A stretch of DNA of 64,000 nucleotides from Quadrisphaera sp. (lineage in GTDB: Bacteria; Actinomycetota; Actinomycetes; Actinomycetales; Quadrisphaeraceae), in the NCBI GenBank assembly GCA_029257185.1, contig JARICT010000036.1:34397-98396 (forward strand), read 5' to 3'. The position numbers and the translations under genes are program-made. Positions 26,214 to 34,101 of the stretch are shown in pieces; position 1 is the stretch's first letter, and each line of letters starts with the position of its first letter. A model generated the notes under the pieces. It did not search any database, was not told where the DNA came from, and saw only the letters and a list, made by a program, of their open reading frames with translations.

Positions 26214-26645
26214 ATGCCCGCACCCGAGAACCAGCCCGAGACCCCCTTCGACCGGGAGCGTGGTCACGGCGACGACGGCGGAGCCTCGATGGTCCTCTCC
26301 GAGGAGCGGCTCCGCACCGCCGTGGTGCGTGAGCCCATCGAGCACCTGCGCGTGCGCCGCGAGGTGGTCACCGAGGAGATCATGGTGCCGGTCACGGTGC
26401 GGCGCGAGGTGCTGCGCCTCGAGAAGCAGGAGATCCCGAGGGGCCAGCGCGCGCCCGCGGGGGCCGGCCCCAGGGAGCCCTTCGAGATCGTGCTCCACGA
26501 GGAGCGGCCGGTGGTGACCCTCGAGACGGTCGCGGTGGAGCGCGTGCGCGTCGACGTCGTCGAGGTCAGCGGCACCGACCGCGTGGAGGGTGACCTGGCT
26601 TCCGAGCACGTGGAGGTGGAGCAGAGCGACCAGCCGCGCCGCTGA
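26214..26645 (+). CDS. DUF2382 stress-associated protein
   Basis: A 143-residue soluble, highly charged protein. It contains the DUF2382 pattern SEERLRT, then VRREVVTEEIMVPVTVRREV, and a second half ending in EVVEVSGTDRVEGDL. The family (YsnF/AvaK-like) is common in stress and desiccation loci, but its biochemical role is unknown. An AGGAGA site precedes the ATG. A second DUF2382 domain occurs in the PRC-barrel protein at 30320. Confidence 0.85.
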   Translation: MPAPENQPETPFDRERGHGDDGGASMVLSEERLRTAVVREPIEHLRVRREVVTEEIMVPVTVRREVLRLEKQEIPRGQRAPAGAGPREPFEIVLHEERPVVTLETVAVERVRVDVVEVSGTDRVEGDLASEHVEVEQSDQPRR

Positions 26646-26662
26646 CCCGGGGCGCCGGGGTC
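26644..26662. terminator. Short convergent hairpin
   Basis: GACCC and GGGTC flank a GC-rich 9-nt centre at the junction of the converging DUF2382 and ANTAR genes. It is short, so this is only a candidate bidirectional terminator. Confidence 0.4.
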
Positions 26663-27488
26663 ATGCCGTCTCGACCGCAGCCTGCACGCTGCTGCGCACG
26701 ACGTCCTCGGCGATCTCCCGGAGCTTGCGGTTCTGCGTCTGCGAGAGGTGCGCCAGCCGGGCGAACGCCTCGTCGGCGTCGACGCCGTGCCGGGCCATGA
26801 GGATGCCCTTGGCCTGCTCGATCCCGGCGCGCGACGCCATGGCCTCGCGCATCTGCTCCACGGCGTCCGTGGCCTCGGAGACCACCACCGCGTTGGAGAG
26901 CGCCACGGAGGCGTAGGCCGCGAAGATCCGTCCCAGGTCGTTGTCCGAGCTGGTGAGCGATCCGCTGGTGCAGTAGATGTTGAGGGCCCCGATGCTCTGG
27001 CCCAGCATCGGCATGCCCACCGAGAGCACCGACGTCACCCCGTGGCGGAGCGCCAGCTCGGCAAACTCGGGATAGGCGGTGCAGTCCGTCGTGTCGTGGA
27101 TGATCACGACCGTGCCGGTCCGGGCCGCGTCGAGGCAGGGGCCGAAGCCGTGCGTGTACTGACGCTCGTCCAGGGCTGCGGCGAGGGGACCGGAGAAGCC
27201 GGCGCTGCGGGGCTTCGTCCCCTCCACGAGGGTCACCGAGACCGCGCTCGCGCCCGGCACCGTGGCCGCGGTCACCTCGGCCACGTGCTCGAGGACCTGC
27301 CCCAGCGGCTGCTCGCCGAGCATGATCAGCGCCACCTGGGCCAGCCCGGCGCTCGGGCTGGTCTGCGTCGTGGCGACGTCGGGGGGCGTCATGGGGCCGT
27401 CGGTGCGGGGCGCCAGCGTGACCGGCGGCTCGCGGTCCGGCGGGGTCGGGATCGGGGTGGAGTTGGGAAGGGGTGGTTGCGGAGCCAT
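26661..27488 (-). CDS. GAF-ANTAR RNA-binding antiterminator protein
   Basis: A 275-residue protein. A proline-rich first 45 residues precede a GAF domain at about 55-190 (FGPCLDAARTGTVVIIHD) and a C-terminal ANTAR domain (ASRAGIEQAKGILMARHGVD...). ANTAR domains bind paired RNA hairpins and prevent transcription termination. The GAF domain probably senses a small molecule or redox state. The ATG at 27488 has a GGAGGGAT site. It is divergent from the Asp23 stress operon, a plausible target. Confidence 0.9.
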   Translation of the reverse strand: MAPQPPLPNSTPIPTPPDREPPVTLAPRTDGPMTPPDVATTQTSPSAGLAQVALIMLGEQPLGQVLEHVAEVTAATVPGASAVSVTLVEGTKPRSAGFSGPLAAALDERQYTHGFGPCLDAARTGTVVIIHDTTDCTAYPEFAELALRHGVTSVLSVGMPMLGQSIGALNIYCTSGSLTSSDNDLGRIFAAYASVALSNAVVVSEATDAVEQMREAMASRAGIEQAKGILMARHGVDADEAFARLAHLSQTQNRKLREIAEDVVRSSVQAAVETA

Positions 27489-27800
27489 AGCGATCCCTCC
27501 GTTGCGGCGGGCCGATGGCGGTCCGCGCTGGTGGAGCGGCGCGTCCTCGACCGTCGTCGCCGACGGGCTGGAAGCTCAACCCGTCCATCGGCGCCGGAGC
27601 ACCGCACCACACCTCAGCGCAGTCGATCATCTTCACCTTAGACCCGATCTTCCCCTGCCGACGATTACGGGACCGCCGGTGACGAGGTCCGGGTCGCGGT
27701 GGCCGGCAAGGGGGAGACGATCTCCCCGGGACGCCGGGTGGTCCCCCCGACGCACTGGCACCCTCGCCGAACAGCCCGAACCGTCCACGGAGGAAGAACG
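27489..27800. promoter_or_regulatory. 312-bp divergent control region, ANTAR gene / Asp23 operon
   Basis: No gene is convincing here. It must hold the promoters for both directions. A 7-bp perfect hairpin GGGGAGA-CGA-TCTCCCC lies at 27711-27727, about 75 bp before the Asp23 gene. It could be part of an ANTAR target leader, but I could not find the second hairpin of the usual pair. Confidence 0.4.
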
Positions 27801-28328
27801 GTGAGCACCACTACCACCAGCCCCTCGGCGAAGAGCAGCAGCCAGGGCAGCGAGGTCGCCCGCGACGACAAGAGCGGCGTGCTGGCCACCGGCTCCCCGA
27901 GCGCGCTGCAGACCTCCCAGGGCAACACCACCATCGCCGACGGGGTGGTCTCCAAGATCGCCGGCATCGCCGCGCGCGAGGTCTCCGGGGTCCACGACCT
28001 CGGCGGGGGCGCCGCCCGCACCATGGGCGCGCTGCGCGACCGCATCCCCGGCGCGTCGTCCTCGCACAGCCGCGGGGTCAGCGTCGAGGTCGGCGAGACC
28101 CAGGCCGCGGTCGACGTCGACCTCGTCGCCGAGTACGGCATGGCCATCGCGGACCTGGCGAGGTCGGTCCGCAAGAACGTCATCTCCAACGTCGAGGGGA
28201 TGACCGGGCTGGAGGTGGTGGAGGTCAACATCTCCGTCAACGACATCCACCTGCCCAGCGATGACCGCGACGAGCGCGACGACGACCGCGAGCGCGACAC
28301 CCGCGACCGCGACCCGCGCGTCCGGTGA
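27801..28328 (+). CDS. Asp23/Gls24 envelope stress protein
   Basis: A 175-residue protein with a disordered Ser/Thr-rich first 40 residues. The Asp23 domain follows (GNTTIADGVVSKIAGIAAREV, AAVDVDLVAEYGMAIADLA, LEVVEVNISVNDIHLP), then a charged DRD-rich tail. Asp23 proteins associate with the membrane through AmaP and respond to cell-wall stress. A GGAGGAAG site precedes the GTG start. It is the first gene of an operon that ends with AmaP at 30219. Confidence 0.9.
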   Translation: MSTTTTSPSAKSSSQGSEVARDDKSGVLATGSPSALQTSQGNTTIADGVVSKIAGIAAREVSGVHDLGGGAARTMGALRDRIPGASSSHSRGVSVEVGETQAAVDVDLVAEYGMAIADLARSVRKNVISNVEGMTGLEVVEVNISVNDIHLPSDDRDERDDDRERDTRDRDPRVR

Positions 28329-28702
28329 GCACCCCGGCCCGGGCCACCGGGGCGGGGGGCCGGCGCGACGAACCGGTGACGGTCGACGCCGACACCGTCG
28401 CCGCCGCCGTGCGGGTCCTCCCGCAGGTGGCCTCCCTCGCCGCCGGCGACGCCGTGCCCGTCGCGACCTACCTCCCGGGACGCAAGGTCATCGGCGTGAG
28501 CATCCGCGACACCTCCGTGACCGTCGCGGTCGTCGGCGCGCAGGGCGTCACCGTCACCTCCATCGCCAGCGCCGTCCGCTCCGCGGTGGCCCCGGTGGTG
28601 GGAGCCCGGCGGATCGACGTCCACGTCGCCGACGTCGTCGTCCCCGGCGAGAAGCGCGACGCGGCCCCCGACGAGCCCGACGCGGCCATCGGGGCCGGTT
28701 GA
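28325..28702 (+). CDS. Small Asp23-locus protein, unknown function
   Basis: A 125-residue soluble protein with VAAAVRVLPQV and VATYLPGRKVIGVSI, and a mixed alpha/beta pattern weakly like half an Asp23 domain. Similar small proteins follow asp23 in many actinomycetes. It overlaps the upstream stop (GTGA). No enzymatic motif is visible. Confidence 0.75.
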   Translation: MSTPARATGAGGRRDEPVTVDADTVAAAVRVLPQVASLAAGDAVPVATYLPGRKVIGVSIRDTSVTVAVVGAQGVTVTSIASAVRSAVAPVVGARRIDVHVADVVVPGEKRDAAPDEPDAAIGAG

Positions 28703-28782
28703 GCCCGCCTCCTCCATCGCCGCCGACCGCACCCGGTGCCGGCACCGGCGTCCCCACCTCTCGACCACGCTTGGATGACCCC

Positions 28783-28845
28783 ATGCACCCCACCACGGTG
28801 GGCCTCACGCGGTACCTCGGCGGCTCCAGCCGCGGGCAGCGGTGA
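28783..28845 (+). pseudogene. DUF2273-like mini-gene lacking its membrane segment
   Basis: A 20-codon frame, MHPTTVGL followed by TRYLGGSSRGQR, lies where actinobacterial Asp23 loci usually carry a DUF2273 membrane protein of about 60 residues. Those typically begin like M..TTVGL and end like YLGG.S. Here the two ends are joined with the hydrophobic middle missing and the frame kept. Its stop overlaps the next GTG (GTGA), as expected for a member of the operon. The comparison is from memory of the family, so this is an inference. Confidence 0.45.
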
Positions 28846-29072
28846 GGGAGTCCGGCGAGCGCGGCACCCTCACCATCGACGACCGCGTCGTGGAGAGACT
28901 GGCCAGCTGCGCCGTCTCCCTGGTGCCCGGCGCCGGTGCGGCGCCCCGCCGCTTCCTCGGGGTCGCCGTCGGGGACGCCGAGGACGACCGTGACGCGACG
29001 GTCACCGCCCGCGTCGACGTCGACGTCGTGTCGCTGACGGTGTCCACGCCCTCCACGCCGAGGGTGAGGTGA
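28842..29072 (+). CDS. Short second Asp23-like protein, probably internally deleted
   Basis: A 76-residue protein starting ERGTLTIDDRVVERLAS, the standard Asp23 opening. The segment that normally follows (VRYP..., ELTGL...) is absent. The end VDVDVVSLTV resembles the normal C-terminus, so an in-frame internal loss of about 40 residues is likely. It overlaps both neighbours by 4 bp. It is unclear whether the product folds. Confidence 0.6.
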   Translation: MRESGERGTLTIDDRVVERLASCAVSLVPGAGAAPRRFLGVAVGDAEDDRDATVTARVDVDVVSLTVSTPSTPRVR

Positions 29073-29608
29073 ACGGCACGGGCATGGTGAGCCGCGTCCT
29101 GTCCGCCCTCCTCGCGCTCGCCCTGTTCCTCGACGGCCTGCTGCTCGCGGTCGAGGCCGTCCTCACGGCGCTGCAGCGCCCGGGGTGGCTCGTCCCGCGC
29201 ACCGCGTGGGCGGACGCGCTGAGCACGGCCACGTGGCAGGACGACGTGGTGCAGCTCGTCGCGATCGGCGCCGTCGTCGTGGGGCTGCTCCTGCTGGTCT
29301 CCGCGCTGCGGCGCGGCGCTCCCGGCACGCTGGCGCTGCCGACCACCACCGACGGCGTGAACGTCCGCGCCCACCGCCGCGGCGTGGAGCGCACGGTCGT
29401 GGCGGCAGCCCGCCGCACCGACGGGGTCAGCGGGGCGCACGCGAGCGCCACGCGCCGCGCGGTCACGGTGGTGGCGTCCACCTCGCGGCGCGACCCCGGC
29501 GACCTGGAGCGCGTCGTGAAGCGTGCCGTCGACGCCCGGCTGGCCGAGCTGGGGCTGGGCGGACGGCTGCGCTCACGCGTCAGCCTCGACCGGAGGGGAG
29601 CCCGATGA
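29069..29608 (+). CDS. DUF6286-type membrane protein of the Asp23 locus
   Basis: A 179-residue protein with two membrane helices (about residues 5-30 and 68-88) and a C-terminal cytoplasmic domain of about 80 residues (RAHRRGVERTVVAAARRTDGV...RDPGDLERVVKRAVDARL). The architecture matches the DUF6286 members found beside AmaP in actinobacteria. It starts at GTG 29069 or ATG 29084. The stop overlaps the AmaP start (ATGA). It is probably a membrane partner of the Asp23 proteins (inference). Confidence 0.75.
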   Translation: MNGTGMVSRVLSALLALALFLDGLLLAVEAVLTALQRPGWLVPRTAWADALSTATWQDDVVQLVAIGAVVVGLLLLVSALRRGAPGTLALPTTTDGVNVRAHRRGVERTVVAAARRTDGVSGAHASATRRAVTVVASTSRRDPGDLERVVKRAVDARLAELGLGGRLRSRVSLDRRGAR

Positions 29609-30219
29609 GCGAGATGAGCACGCCACCACGCTCGGAGCCCGTGAAGGACCGGCTGAACGGCGTCAACCGCGCGGTGCTGACCCTGCTGGCGCTGCTGCTC
29701 CTGGCGGCCGGCGTCATCATGGTGCTTCTCGGGTTCGGTCTGTTCTTCCTGGCACCGGGCTCCGCCGTGCTCCCCGCGGTGGCGACCACCTGGGTGGAGG
29801 ACCGCCCGTGGCTGTGGTGGGTGGCCGCCGCCGTGAGCCTCGCGATCGCCCTGCTGGGGCTGCGGTGGCTCATCGCCCAGCTGCGCACCGACGGGGTGGG
29901 GAGCTTCGCCCTCATCTCCGCCAGCGGCAGCGACGGGCTCACGCAGGTCCGGAGCTCGGGTGTCACGGAGGCCGTGGAGGACGACGCGGAGTCGATCCAG
30001 GGTGTCGAGCGGGCGTCGGCCCGCGTGGCGGGCCATGACGTCCAGCGGGTGGAGCTGACCGTCACGACCACCGAGGAGGCCGACATGTCCGCGGTCCGAC
30101 GCGGCCTGGAGGACCAGACCGTCTCTCGGTTGAGGGCGGCGCTCGACCCCCCGGACCTCCCGGTGCAGATCGAGATCCGGCCCGGCGCCCAGCGCGCGGG
30201 GAGCCGCACGGTGCTCTGA
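29605..30219 (+). CDS. amaP: AmaP-like alkaline shock membrane anchor
   Basis: A 204-residue protein with two membrane helices (about 23-50 and 70-92) and a C-terminal domain of about 110 residues ending DPPDLPVQIEI. AmaP anchors Asp23 at the membrane in Firmicutes, and the same pairing is common in actinomycetes. A CGGAGGGGAG site precedes the ATG. It is the last gene of the operon, followed by a strong terminator. Confidence 0.8.
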   Translation: MSEMSTPPRSEPVKDRLNGVNRAVLTLLALLLLAAGVIMVLLGFGLFFLAPGSAVLPAVATTWVEDRPWLWWVAAAVSLAIALLGLRWLIAQLRTDGVGSFALISASGSDGLTQVRSSGVTEAVEDDAESIQGVERASARVAGHDVQRVELTVTTTEEADMSAVRRGLEDQTVSRLRAALDPPDLPVQIEIRPGAQRAGSRTVL

Positions 30220-30241
30220 GCAGGACCGCCGACGACGAAGA

Positions 30242-30264
30242 CCCGCACCCTCTCGGGGTGCGGG
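30242..30264. terminator. Bidirectional terminator
   Basis: A perfect 9-bp stem CCCGCACCC/GGGTGCGGG encloses a 5-nt loop between the converging amaP and PRC-barrel genes. CCTT follows on the plus strand. Confidence 0.8.
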
Positions 30265-30319
30265 CCTTCGCGGTGCTCAGACCGTCACGGACGCGCCGCG
30301 GTGGTCCTTCACGGGACGC

Positions 30320-31150
30320 TCAGAGACGGTCGCGCTTGCCGTCGTTGTCGCGGTCCTTGGTGCTGCCGTCCACGTCGACGTCGACGTTCTCCTTGCGGAG
30401 GTCGCCCTCGACGGTCTCGGTGTCGCGCACGGCCTCCTTCTCGAGACGGACGCGCTCGGTCTCGACGGTCTCCTTGCCGCCGACGACGCGCTCGCCGTGC
30501 AGGGTGACCTCGACCTCTTCCTCGCCGATGGTCGCGTTACCGGTACCACCGTCGGTGACGGGCTCGCGAGTGACGCGGACCTCCTCGCGGGTCACCGGCA
30601 CCTCCTCGCGCACGTGCTGGGTGGTGACGTACTTGCGCAGGCGGGCGCGACCGATGGTCTCCTCGCGGGTACCGGTGCGCAGACGCTCCTCCGAGACGCT
30701 GATCGCGTCGTCGTCGCCGACCTTGCGGTCCCGGTCCCGGTCGCGGTCCCTGTCGCCGAGGACGCCGTCGCGGTCCCGATCGCCGTCACGCAGGCCGTCA
30801 CGGTCGGTGCCGACACCGGTGCCGGTGCCGCCCACGCCGTGGCCGGACCCGCCCAGGCCGTAGTACTCGTAGAGACGCTCCTGCTCCTCGTCCGAGATCT
30901 CGGCGTCCGGGTCGATGCTCGGGGCGTCCTTGATCTTGGACTTGTCGTAGGGGAGGCGGACGTCGTTGCCGTCGACCGAGGCGTCGGCCAGCGGGACGAA
31001 CGTCGTCTTGCTGCCGAACAGACCGGTGTTGACGGTGACGAACGACGGCTCGCCGGTCTCCTTGTCGGTGTAGACCTCGTCGACCGACCCGACCTTGCTG
31101 CCGTCGTTGTCGTAGGCGTTGCCACCGCGAACTGCGCTGAAATCAACCAT
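30320..31150 (-). CDS. PRC-barrel plus DUF2382 stress protein
   Basis: A 276-residue soluble protein. Residues 1-75 form a PRC-barrel domain (GSKVGSVDEVYTDKETGEP). Residues 95-150 are a Gly and DRDRDR-rich linker. The C-terminal half is DUF2382 (SEERLRTGTREETIGRARLR, VREEVPVTREEVRVTREP). A GAGGAGGAAC site lies before the ATG at 31150. Fusions of these two domains are common in radiation- and desiccation-tolerant actinomycetes, with unknown mechanism. It is divergent from the TetR gene. Confidence 0.88.
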   Translation of the reverse strand: MVDFSAVRGGNAYDNDGSKVGSVDEVYTDKETGEPSFVTVNTGLFGSKTTFVPLADASVDGNDVRLPYDKSKIKDAPSIDPDAEISDEEQERLYEYYGLGGSGHGVGGTGTGVGTDRDGLRDGDRDRDGVLGDRDRDRDRDRKVGDDDAISVSEERLRTGTREETIGRARLRKYVTTQHVREEVPVTREEVRVTREPVTDGGTGNATIGEEEVEVTLHGERVVGGKETVETERVRLEKEAVRDTETVEGDLRKENVDVDVDGSTKDRDNDGKRDRL

Positions 31151-31193
31151 GTGTTCCTCCTCGTCGTGGGACACCCGGCTCGTTTACCGGGTA

Positions 31194-31204
31194 AGCAGAC
31201 TGCT
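31194..31204. promoter_or_regulatory. Candidate operator between PRC-barrel and tetR genes
   Basis: AGCAGACTGCT is a perfect 11-bp palindrome in the 170-bp divergent region. Next to it ACCCGG and CCGGGT form another short inverted repeat. TetR proteins often bind such sites in front of their own gene. No experimental support. Confidence 0.4.
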
Positions 31205-31323
31205 CTACCAAACCACTTCGGCGGTCCCGGCGCCAGTCGGTGCCCCCCGTCAGGGTGGGTCGTGACGTAGCGTGCTCCTCGGCGCCGCAGAGCGATGCGT
31301 GCCGTTGCCGATGATCAACAATC

Positions 31324-32028
31324 GTGAAACAGTCCAGCATGCGAGAACCGCTCAGCCGAGACCGCATCATCGCTGCGGCGCTGCTGCTCCTCGAGGAGCG
31401 CGGGCTCGCCGGGCTCACCATGAGGGAGCTCGGCAACTCCCTCGGCGTCGAGGCGATGTCGCTCTACCGCTACGTCCCCGGCCGTGAGGAGCTCCTCGAC
31501 GCGGTGGTGGAGCGGGTCCTCGAGGGCCTGTGGTCGGACCCCGACGTCCGCCGCGCGCCCGTCGACGGCTGGCAGGACTTCATGGTGCGCCTGGCCCACG
31601 GCGTGCGCCGCATCGCCCTCAGCCACCCTCAGGCGTTCCCGCTCATCGCCTCGCGCCCCCCCGAGGCCCCCTGGCTGCGGCCACCGCTGCGCAGCGTCGC
31701 CTGGGTCGAGCTGTTCCTCTCCGCCCTCGTCAGCTCGGGCTTCGACGACCGCAGCGCCGCCGACGCCTACCGCTCCTTCACCTCCTTCCTCCTGGGCACG
31801 CTGCTGCTGGAGGTCGCCGAGTCGGGCGCCAAGATCACTCCGGCGGACGACCCCGCCCTCGAGCGGGACCGGCCCGCCGGCCCGCTGCCGCCCGGGGACT
31901 TCCCCACCGTCCTGCGGCTGCGGCCCGAGCTGGAGCGCGACGACATCGACCGCGAGTTCGACGAGGCGCTCGAGGATCTCGTCGAGCGCATCAGCCGCCG
32001 CCTGCCGGCCGGCCGCAGCGACGGGTGA
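31324..32028 (+). CDS. TetR-family regulator
   Basis: A 234-residue repressor-type protein. The N-terminal helix-turn-helix runs RDRIIAAALLLLEERGLAGL through MRELGNSLGVEAMSLYRYV. The C-terminal ligand domain has the TetR_C-like pattern FLLGTLLLEVAE. It starts at GTG 31324 or ATG 31339. It lies between two stress genes and could control either (inference). Confidence 0.9.
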   Translation: MKQSSMREPLSRDRIIAAALLLLEERGLAGLTMRELGNSLGVEAMSLYRYVPGREELLDAVVERVLEGLWSDPDVRRAPVDGWQDFMVRLAHGVRRIALSHPQAFPLIASRPPEAPWLRPPLRSVAWVELFLSALVSSGFDDRSAADAYRSFTSFLLGTLLLEVAESGAKITPADDPALERDRPAGPLPPGDFPTVLRLRPELERDDIDREFDEALEDLVERISRRLPAGRSDG

Positions 32029-32107
32029 CCCTGTCGGGCGGTCCTGCCGGGCAGTCCGGTCGGCGTTCCCTCAGCGTCCGCTCACGAGGGTTCGTCACGA
32101 CATCGAG

Positions 32108-32137
32108 TTGCTCGGCTTAAGGTGTAAGCCCTAAGGT
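32108..32137 (+). promoter_or_regulatory. Promoter with an inverted repeat filling the spacer
   Basis: TTGCTC (32108-32113) and TAAGGT (32132-32137) are 18 bp apart. The spacer is almost exactly the inverted repeat GGCTTA-AGGTG-TAAGCC (32114-32130). A direct repeat TAAGGTG occurs at 32118 and 32132. This looks like a housekeeping promoter with a repressor site for the LEA-like operon. The nearby TetR protein is a candidate regulator. Confidence 0.5.
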
Positions 32138-32199
32138 GCGAGCGTCACCCACCCGTGGCACCACCGACGACCCGGGGCGCCAGCGCTCCTGGAGGACTC

Positions 32200-33021
32200 A
32201 TGAGCCAGAGCAGCGGTATCCCCCGCACCGACAACGATCCCTTCCTCTCCGAGACGACCTCGTCCACGCGCGGCGCCCACGCGGCCGACCCGCTGGTGGT
32301 CCCCAACGACGGTCGTGAGCCCGTTCCCGCGACGAGCGGTGGCACCTCCGGCCGTGACGGCGGACCCCGCGACTCGAGCGGAGGCGGCGCCAAGGACGAG
32401 GCGAAGGAGCAGGGCCGCCAGGTCGCCGGCGACGCCAAGGCCAAGGGTCAGGAGGTCGCCGGCACGGCCAAGGAGCAGGGCCGTCAGGTGAAGGACGAGG
32501 CGAAGGGGCAGGCGAAGGGCCTCCTCGACAGCGCCAAGACCGAGCTGAACAGCCAGGCGTCGACGCAGACCGAGCGCGCGGCGTCCGGGCTCTCCTCCCT
32601 CGGTGACCAGCTGGCCGCGCTCGCCAAGGGCGAGCCGCAGGACGGCCAGGTCACCGACCTCGTGCGCCAGGCCGGCGACAAGGTCTCCGAGGCCGCGCGC
32701 TGGATGGAGGGGCGCGAGCCCGCCGACCTGCTCCAGGACGTCTCGCGCTTCGCAGCGCGCCGCCCGGGCACCTTCCTCGCCATCGCCGCCGGCGTGGGGA
32801 TCCTCGCCGGGCGGTTCACCCGCGGCGCTGCTGCTGACGCCAAGGACGACGGCGACGACACCCGTGGGGCCTCCTCCCCGTCACGGAGCAGCACCGGGCC
32901 CTCGTCGAGCGCCGCTGAGGGCTACGGGAGTGCCGATGCCCTCGGCACCAGCCGCACCACCGGCGGCTACGGGGCAGCGGGGACCACCGGCGGCTACAGC
33001 ACCTCGGAGGACTACCGGTGA
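32200..33021 (+). CDS. LEA-like stress protein with C-terminal membrane segment
   Basis: A 273-residue protein. Residues 75-130 are KDEAKEQGRQ/AGDAKAKGQE-like 11-residue repeats, as in late-embryogenesis-abundant proteins. Residues about 185-203 are a hydrophobic segment (FLAIAAGVGILAG), and the tail is Ser/Gly/Tyr-rich. It may protect membranes or proteins during drying (inference). A GGAGG site precedes the ATG. It overlaps the Holin-X gene by 4 bp. Confidence 0.7.
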   Translation: MSQSSGIPRTDNDPFLSETTSSTRGAHAADPLVVPNDGREPVPATSGGTSGRDGGPRDSSGGGAKDEAKEQGRQVAGDAKAKGQEVAGTAKEQGRQVKDEAKGQAKGLLDSAKTELNSQASTQTERAASGLSSLGDQLAALAKGEPQDGQVTDLVRQAGDKVSEAARWMEGREPADLLQDVSRFAARRPGTFLAIAAGVGILAGRFTRGAAADAKDDGDDTRGASSPSRSSTGPSSSAAEGYGSADALGTSRTTGGYGAAGTTGGYSTSEDYR

Positions 33022-33461
33022 GCCAGGTGTCAGGGCTCGATCACGGCTTCGCCGACGACGATCGTGGTCCCGAGCACGGGAAGCCCAGCGTCGGCGACCT
33101 CCTCTCCAACATCAGCACCGACCTCTCGACGCTCGTGCGTCAAGAGATCGCCCTCGCCAAGGCCGAGGCCACGCAGTCGGCCAAGCAAGCCGGCACCGGT
33201 GCGGGACTCCTCGCCGGCGCCGGTGTGGGCGGGCACTTCGTGCTGCTGTTCCTCTCCCTCGCCCTCATGTGGGCGATCGGCGGGGCGATCGGCCTCGGTT
33301 GGTCCTCGCTCATCGTCGCCGTCCTCTGGGCGATCATCGCCGCCGTCCTCGCCGTCGTCGGCCGCAAGAAGCTCAAGCAGGCCCCCGGGCTCCCCGAGAC
33401 CACCGAATCCCTCAAGCAGGCCCCGAACGCCCTCAAGGGCCAGGAAGAGCTGAACCGATGA
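33018..33461 (+). CDS. Holin-X (superfamily III) membrane protein
   Basis: A 147-residue protein with a soluble N-terminal 55 residues including STLVRQEIALAKAEA, then two long membrane helices (residues about 65-115). This pattern fits the putative actinobacterial Holin-X family. There are no phage genes around it. It is part of a chromosomal stress operon with LEA-like and DUF3618 proteins, a combination frequent in actinomycetes. It starts with GTG overlapping the previous stop. Confidence 0.82.
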   Translation: MSQVSGLDHGFADDDRGPEHGKPSVGDLLSNISTDLSTLVRQEIALAKAEATQSAKQAGTGAGLLAGAGVGGHFVLLFLSLALMWAIGGAIGLGWSSLIVAVLWAIIAAVLAVVGRKKLKQAPGLPETTESLKQAPNALKGQEELNR

Positions 33462-34042
33462 GCACCGACCCCGCACAGCTGCGCGCCGAGATCGACGCCA
33501 CCCGCGCCAACCTCTCCGACGACGTGGACACCCTCACCGACTACGTGGCGCCGTCCAACGTCGCCCGTCGGCAGACCGACAAGGTCAAGGACAAGCTCAC
33601 CAGCGCCAAGGAGTCCGTCATGGGCAAGGCCGACGACGTCCGCTCCTCCGTCGGGGGCTCGGGCGGAGGACCCGACGTCAAGGGCAACGCCCAGGAGGCG
33701 AAGGTTAGGGCGAAGTCCGCCACCCGGGGCAACCCCCTCGCCGCGGGGCTCATCGCCCTCGGCGCCGGGTGGCTCATCGGTGCGGCGCTGCCCGCTTCCC
33801 AGAAGGAGCAGGAGCTCGCCGCCACCGCCAAGGCGCACGCCGGCCCCGTCGTCGAGGAGGCGAAGCAGGCGGCGCAGGAGTCGGCGGAGAACCTCAAGCC
33901 GCAGGCCCAGGAGGCGGCGCAGTCCGTCAAGGGCAGCGCCCAGGGCGCCGCCAGCGAGGTCAAGGACCACGGCCAGTCGGCCGCCCAGGACGTCAAGGGG
34001 TCCGCACAGGGCGCCAAGGACCAGGTCCAGCAGTCCCGCTGA
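33458..34042 (+). CDS. DUF3618 protein with Lys/Gln-rich helical tail
   Basis: A 194-residue protein. The N-terminal DUF3618 pattern AQLRAEIDATRANLSDDVDTL is followed by LTDYVAPSNVARR. A hydrophobic segment (LAAGLIALGAGWLIGAAL) lies around residues 88-108. The tail from about 125 has repeated QEAAQSVKGSAQGA units. It is probably a membrane-associated partner of the Holin-X protein; its function is unknown. It is the last gene of the operon, followed by a strong hairpin. Confidence 0.82.
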   Translation: MSTDPAQLRAEIDATRANLSDDVDTLTDYVAPSNVARRQTDKVKDKLTSAKESVMGKADDVRSSVGGSGGGPDVKGNAQEAKVRAKSATRGNPLAAGLIALGAGWLIGAALPASQKEQELAATAKAHAGPVVEEAKQAAQESAENLKPQAQEAAQSVKGSAQGAASEVKDHGQSAAQDVKGSAQGAKDQVQQSR

Positions 34043-34063
34043 CACCGCCGTCCGCACCGCGGG

Positions 34064-34101
34064 GCGCCCCGGTCACCTCCTCGCCGAGGTGACCGGGGCG
34101 C
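34064..34101 (+). terminator. Strong terminator after the stress operon
   Basis: A perfect 15-bp stem, GCGCCCCGGTCACCT with AGGTGACCGGGGCGC, encloses an 8-nt loop 21 bp after the DUF3618 stop. Confidence 0.85.

Noticed and set aside
33018..33461. Prophage remnant because of the Holin-X call
   Set aside because: No phage structural, integrase or lysin gene is present. This family is widespread in actinobacterial chromosomes beside DUF3618 genes.
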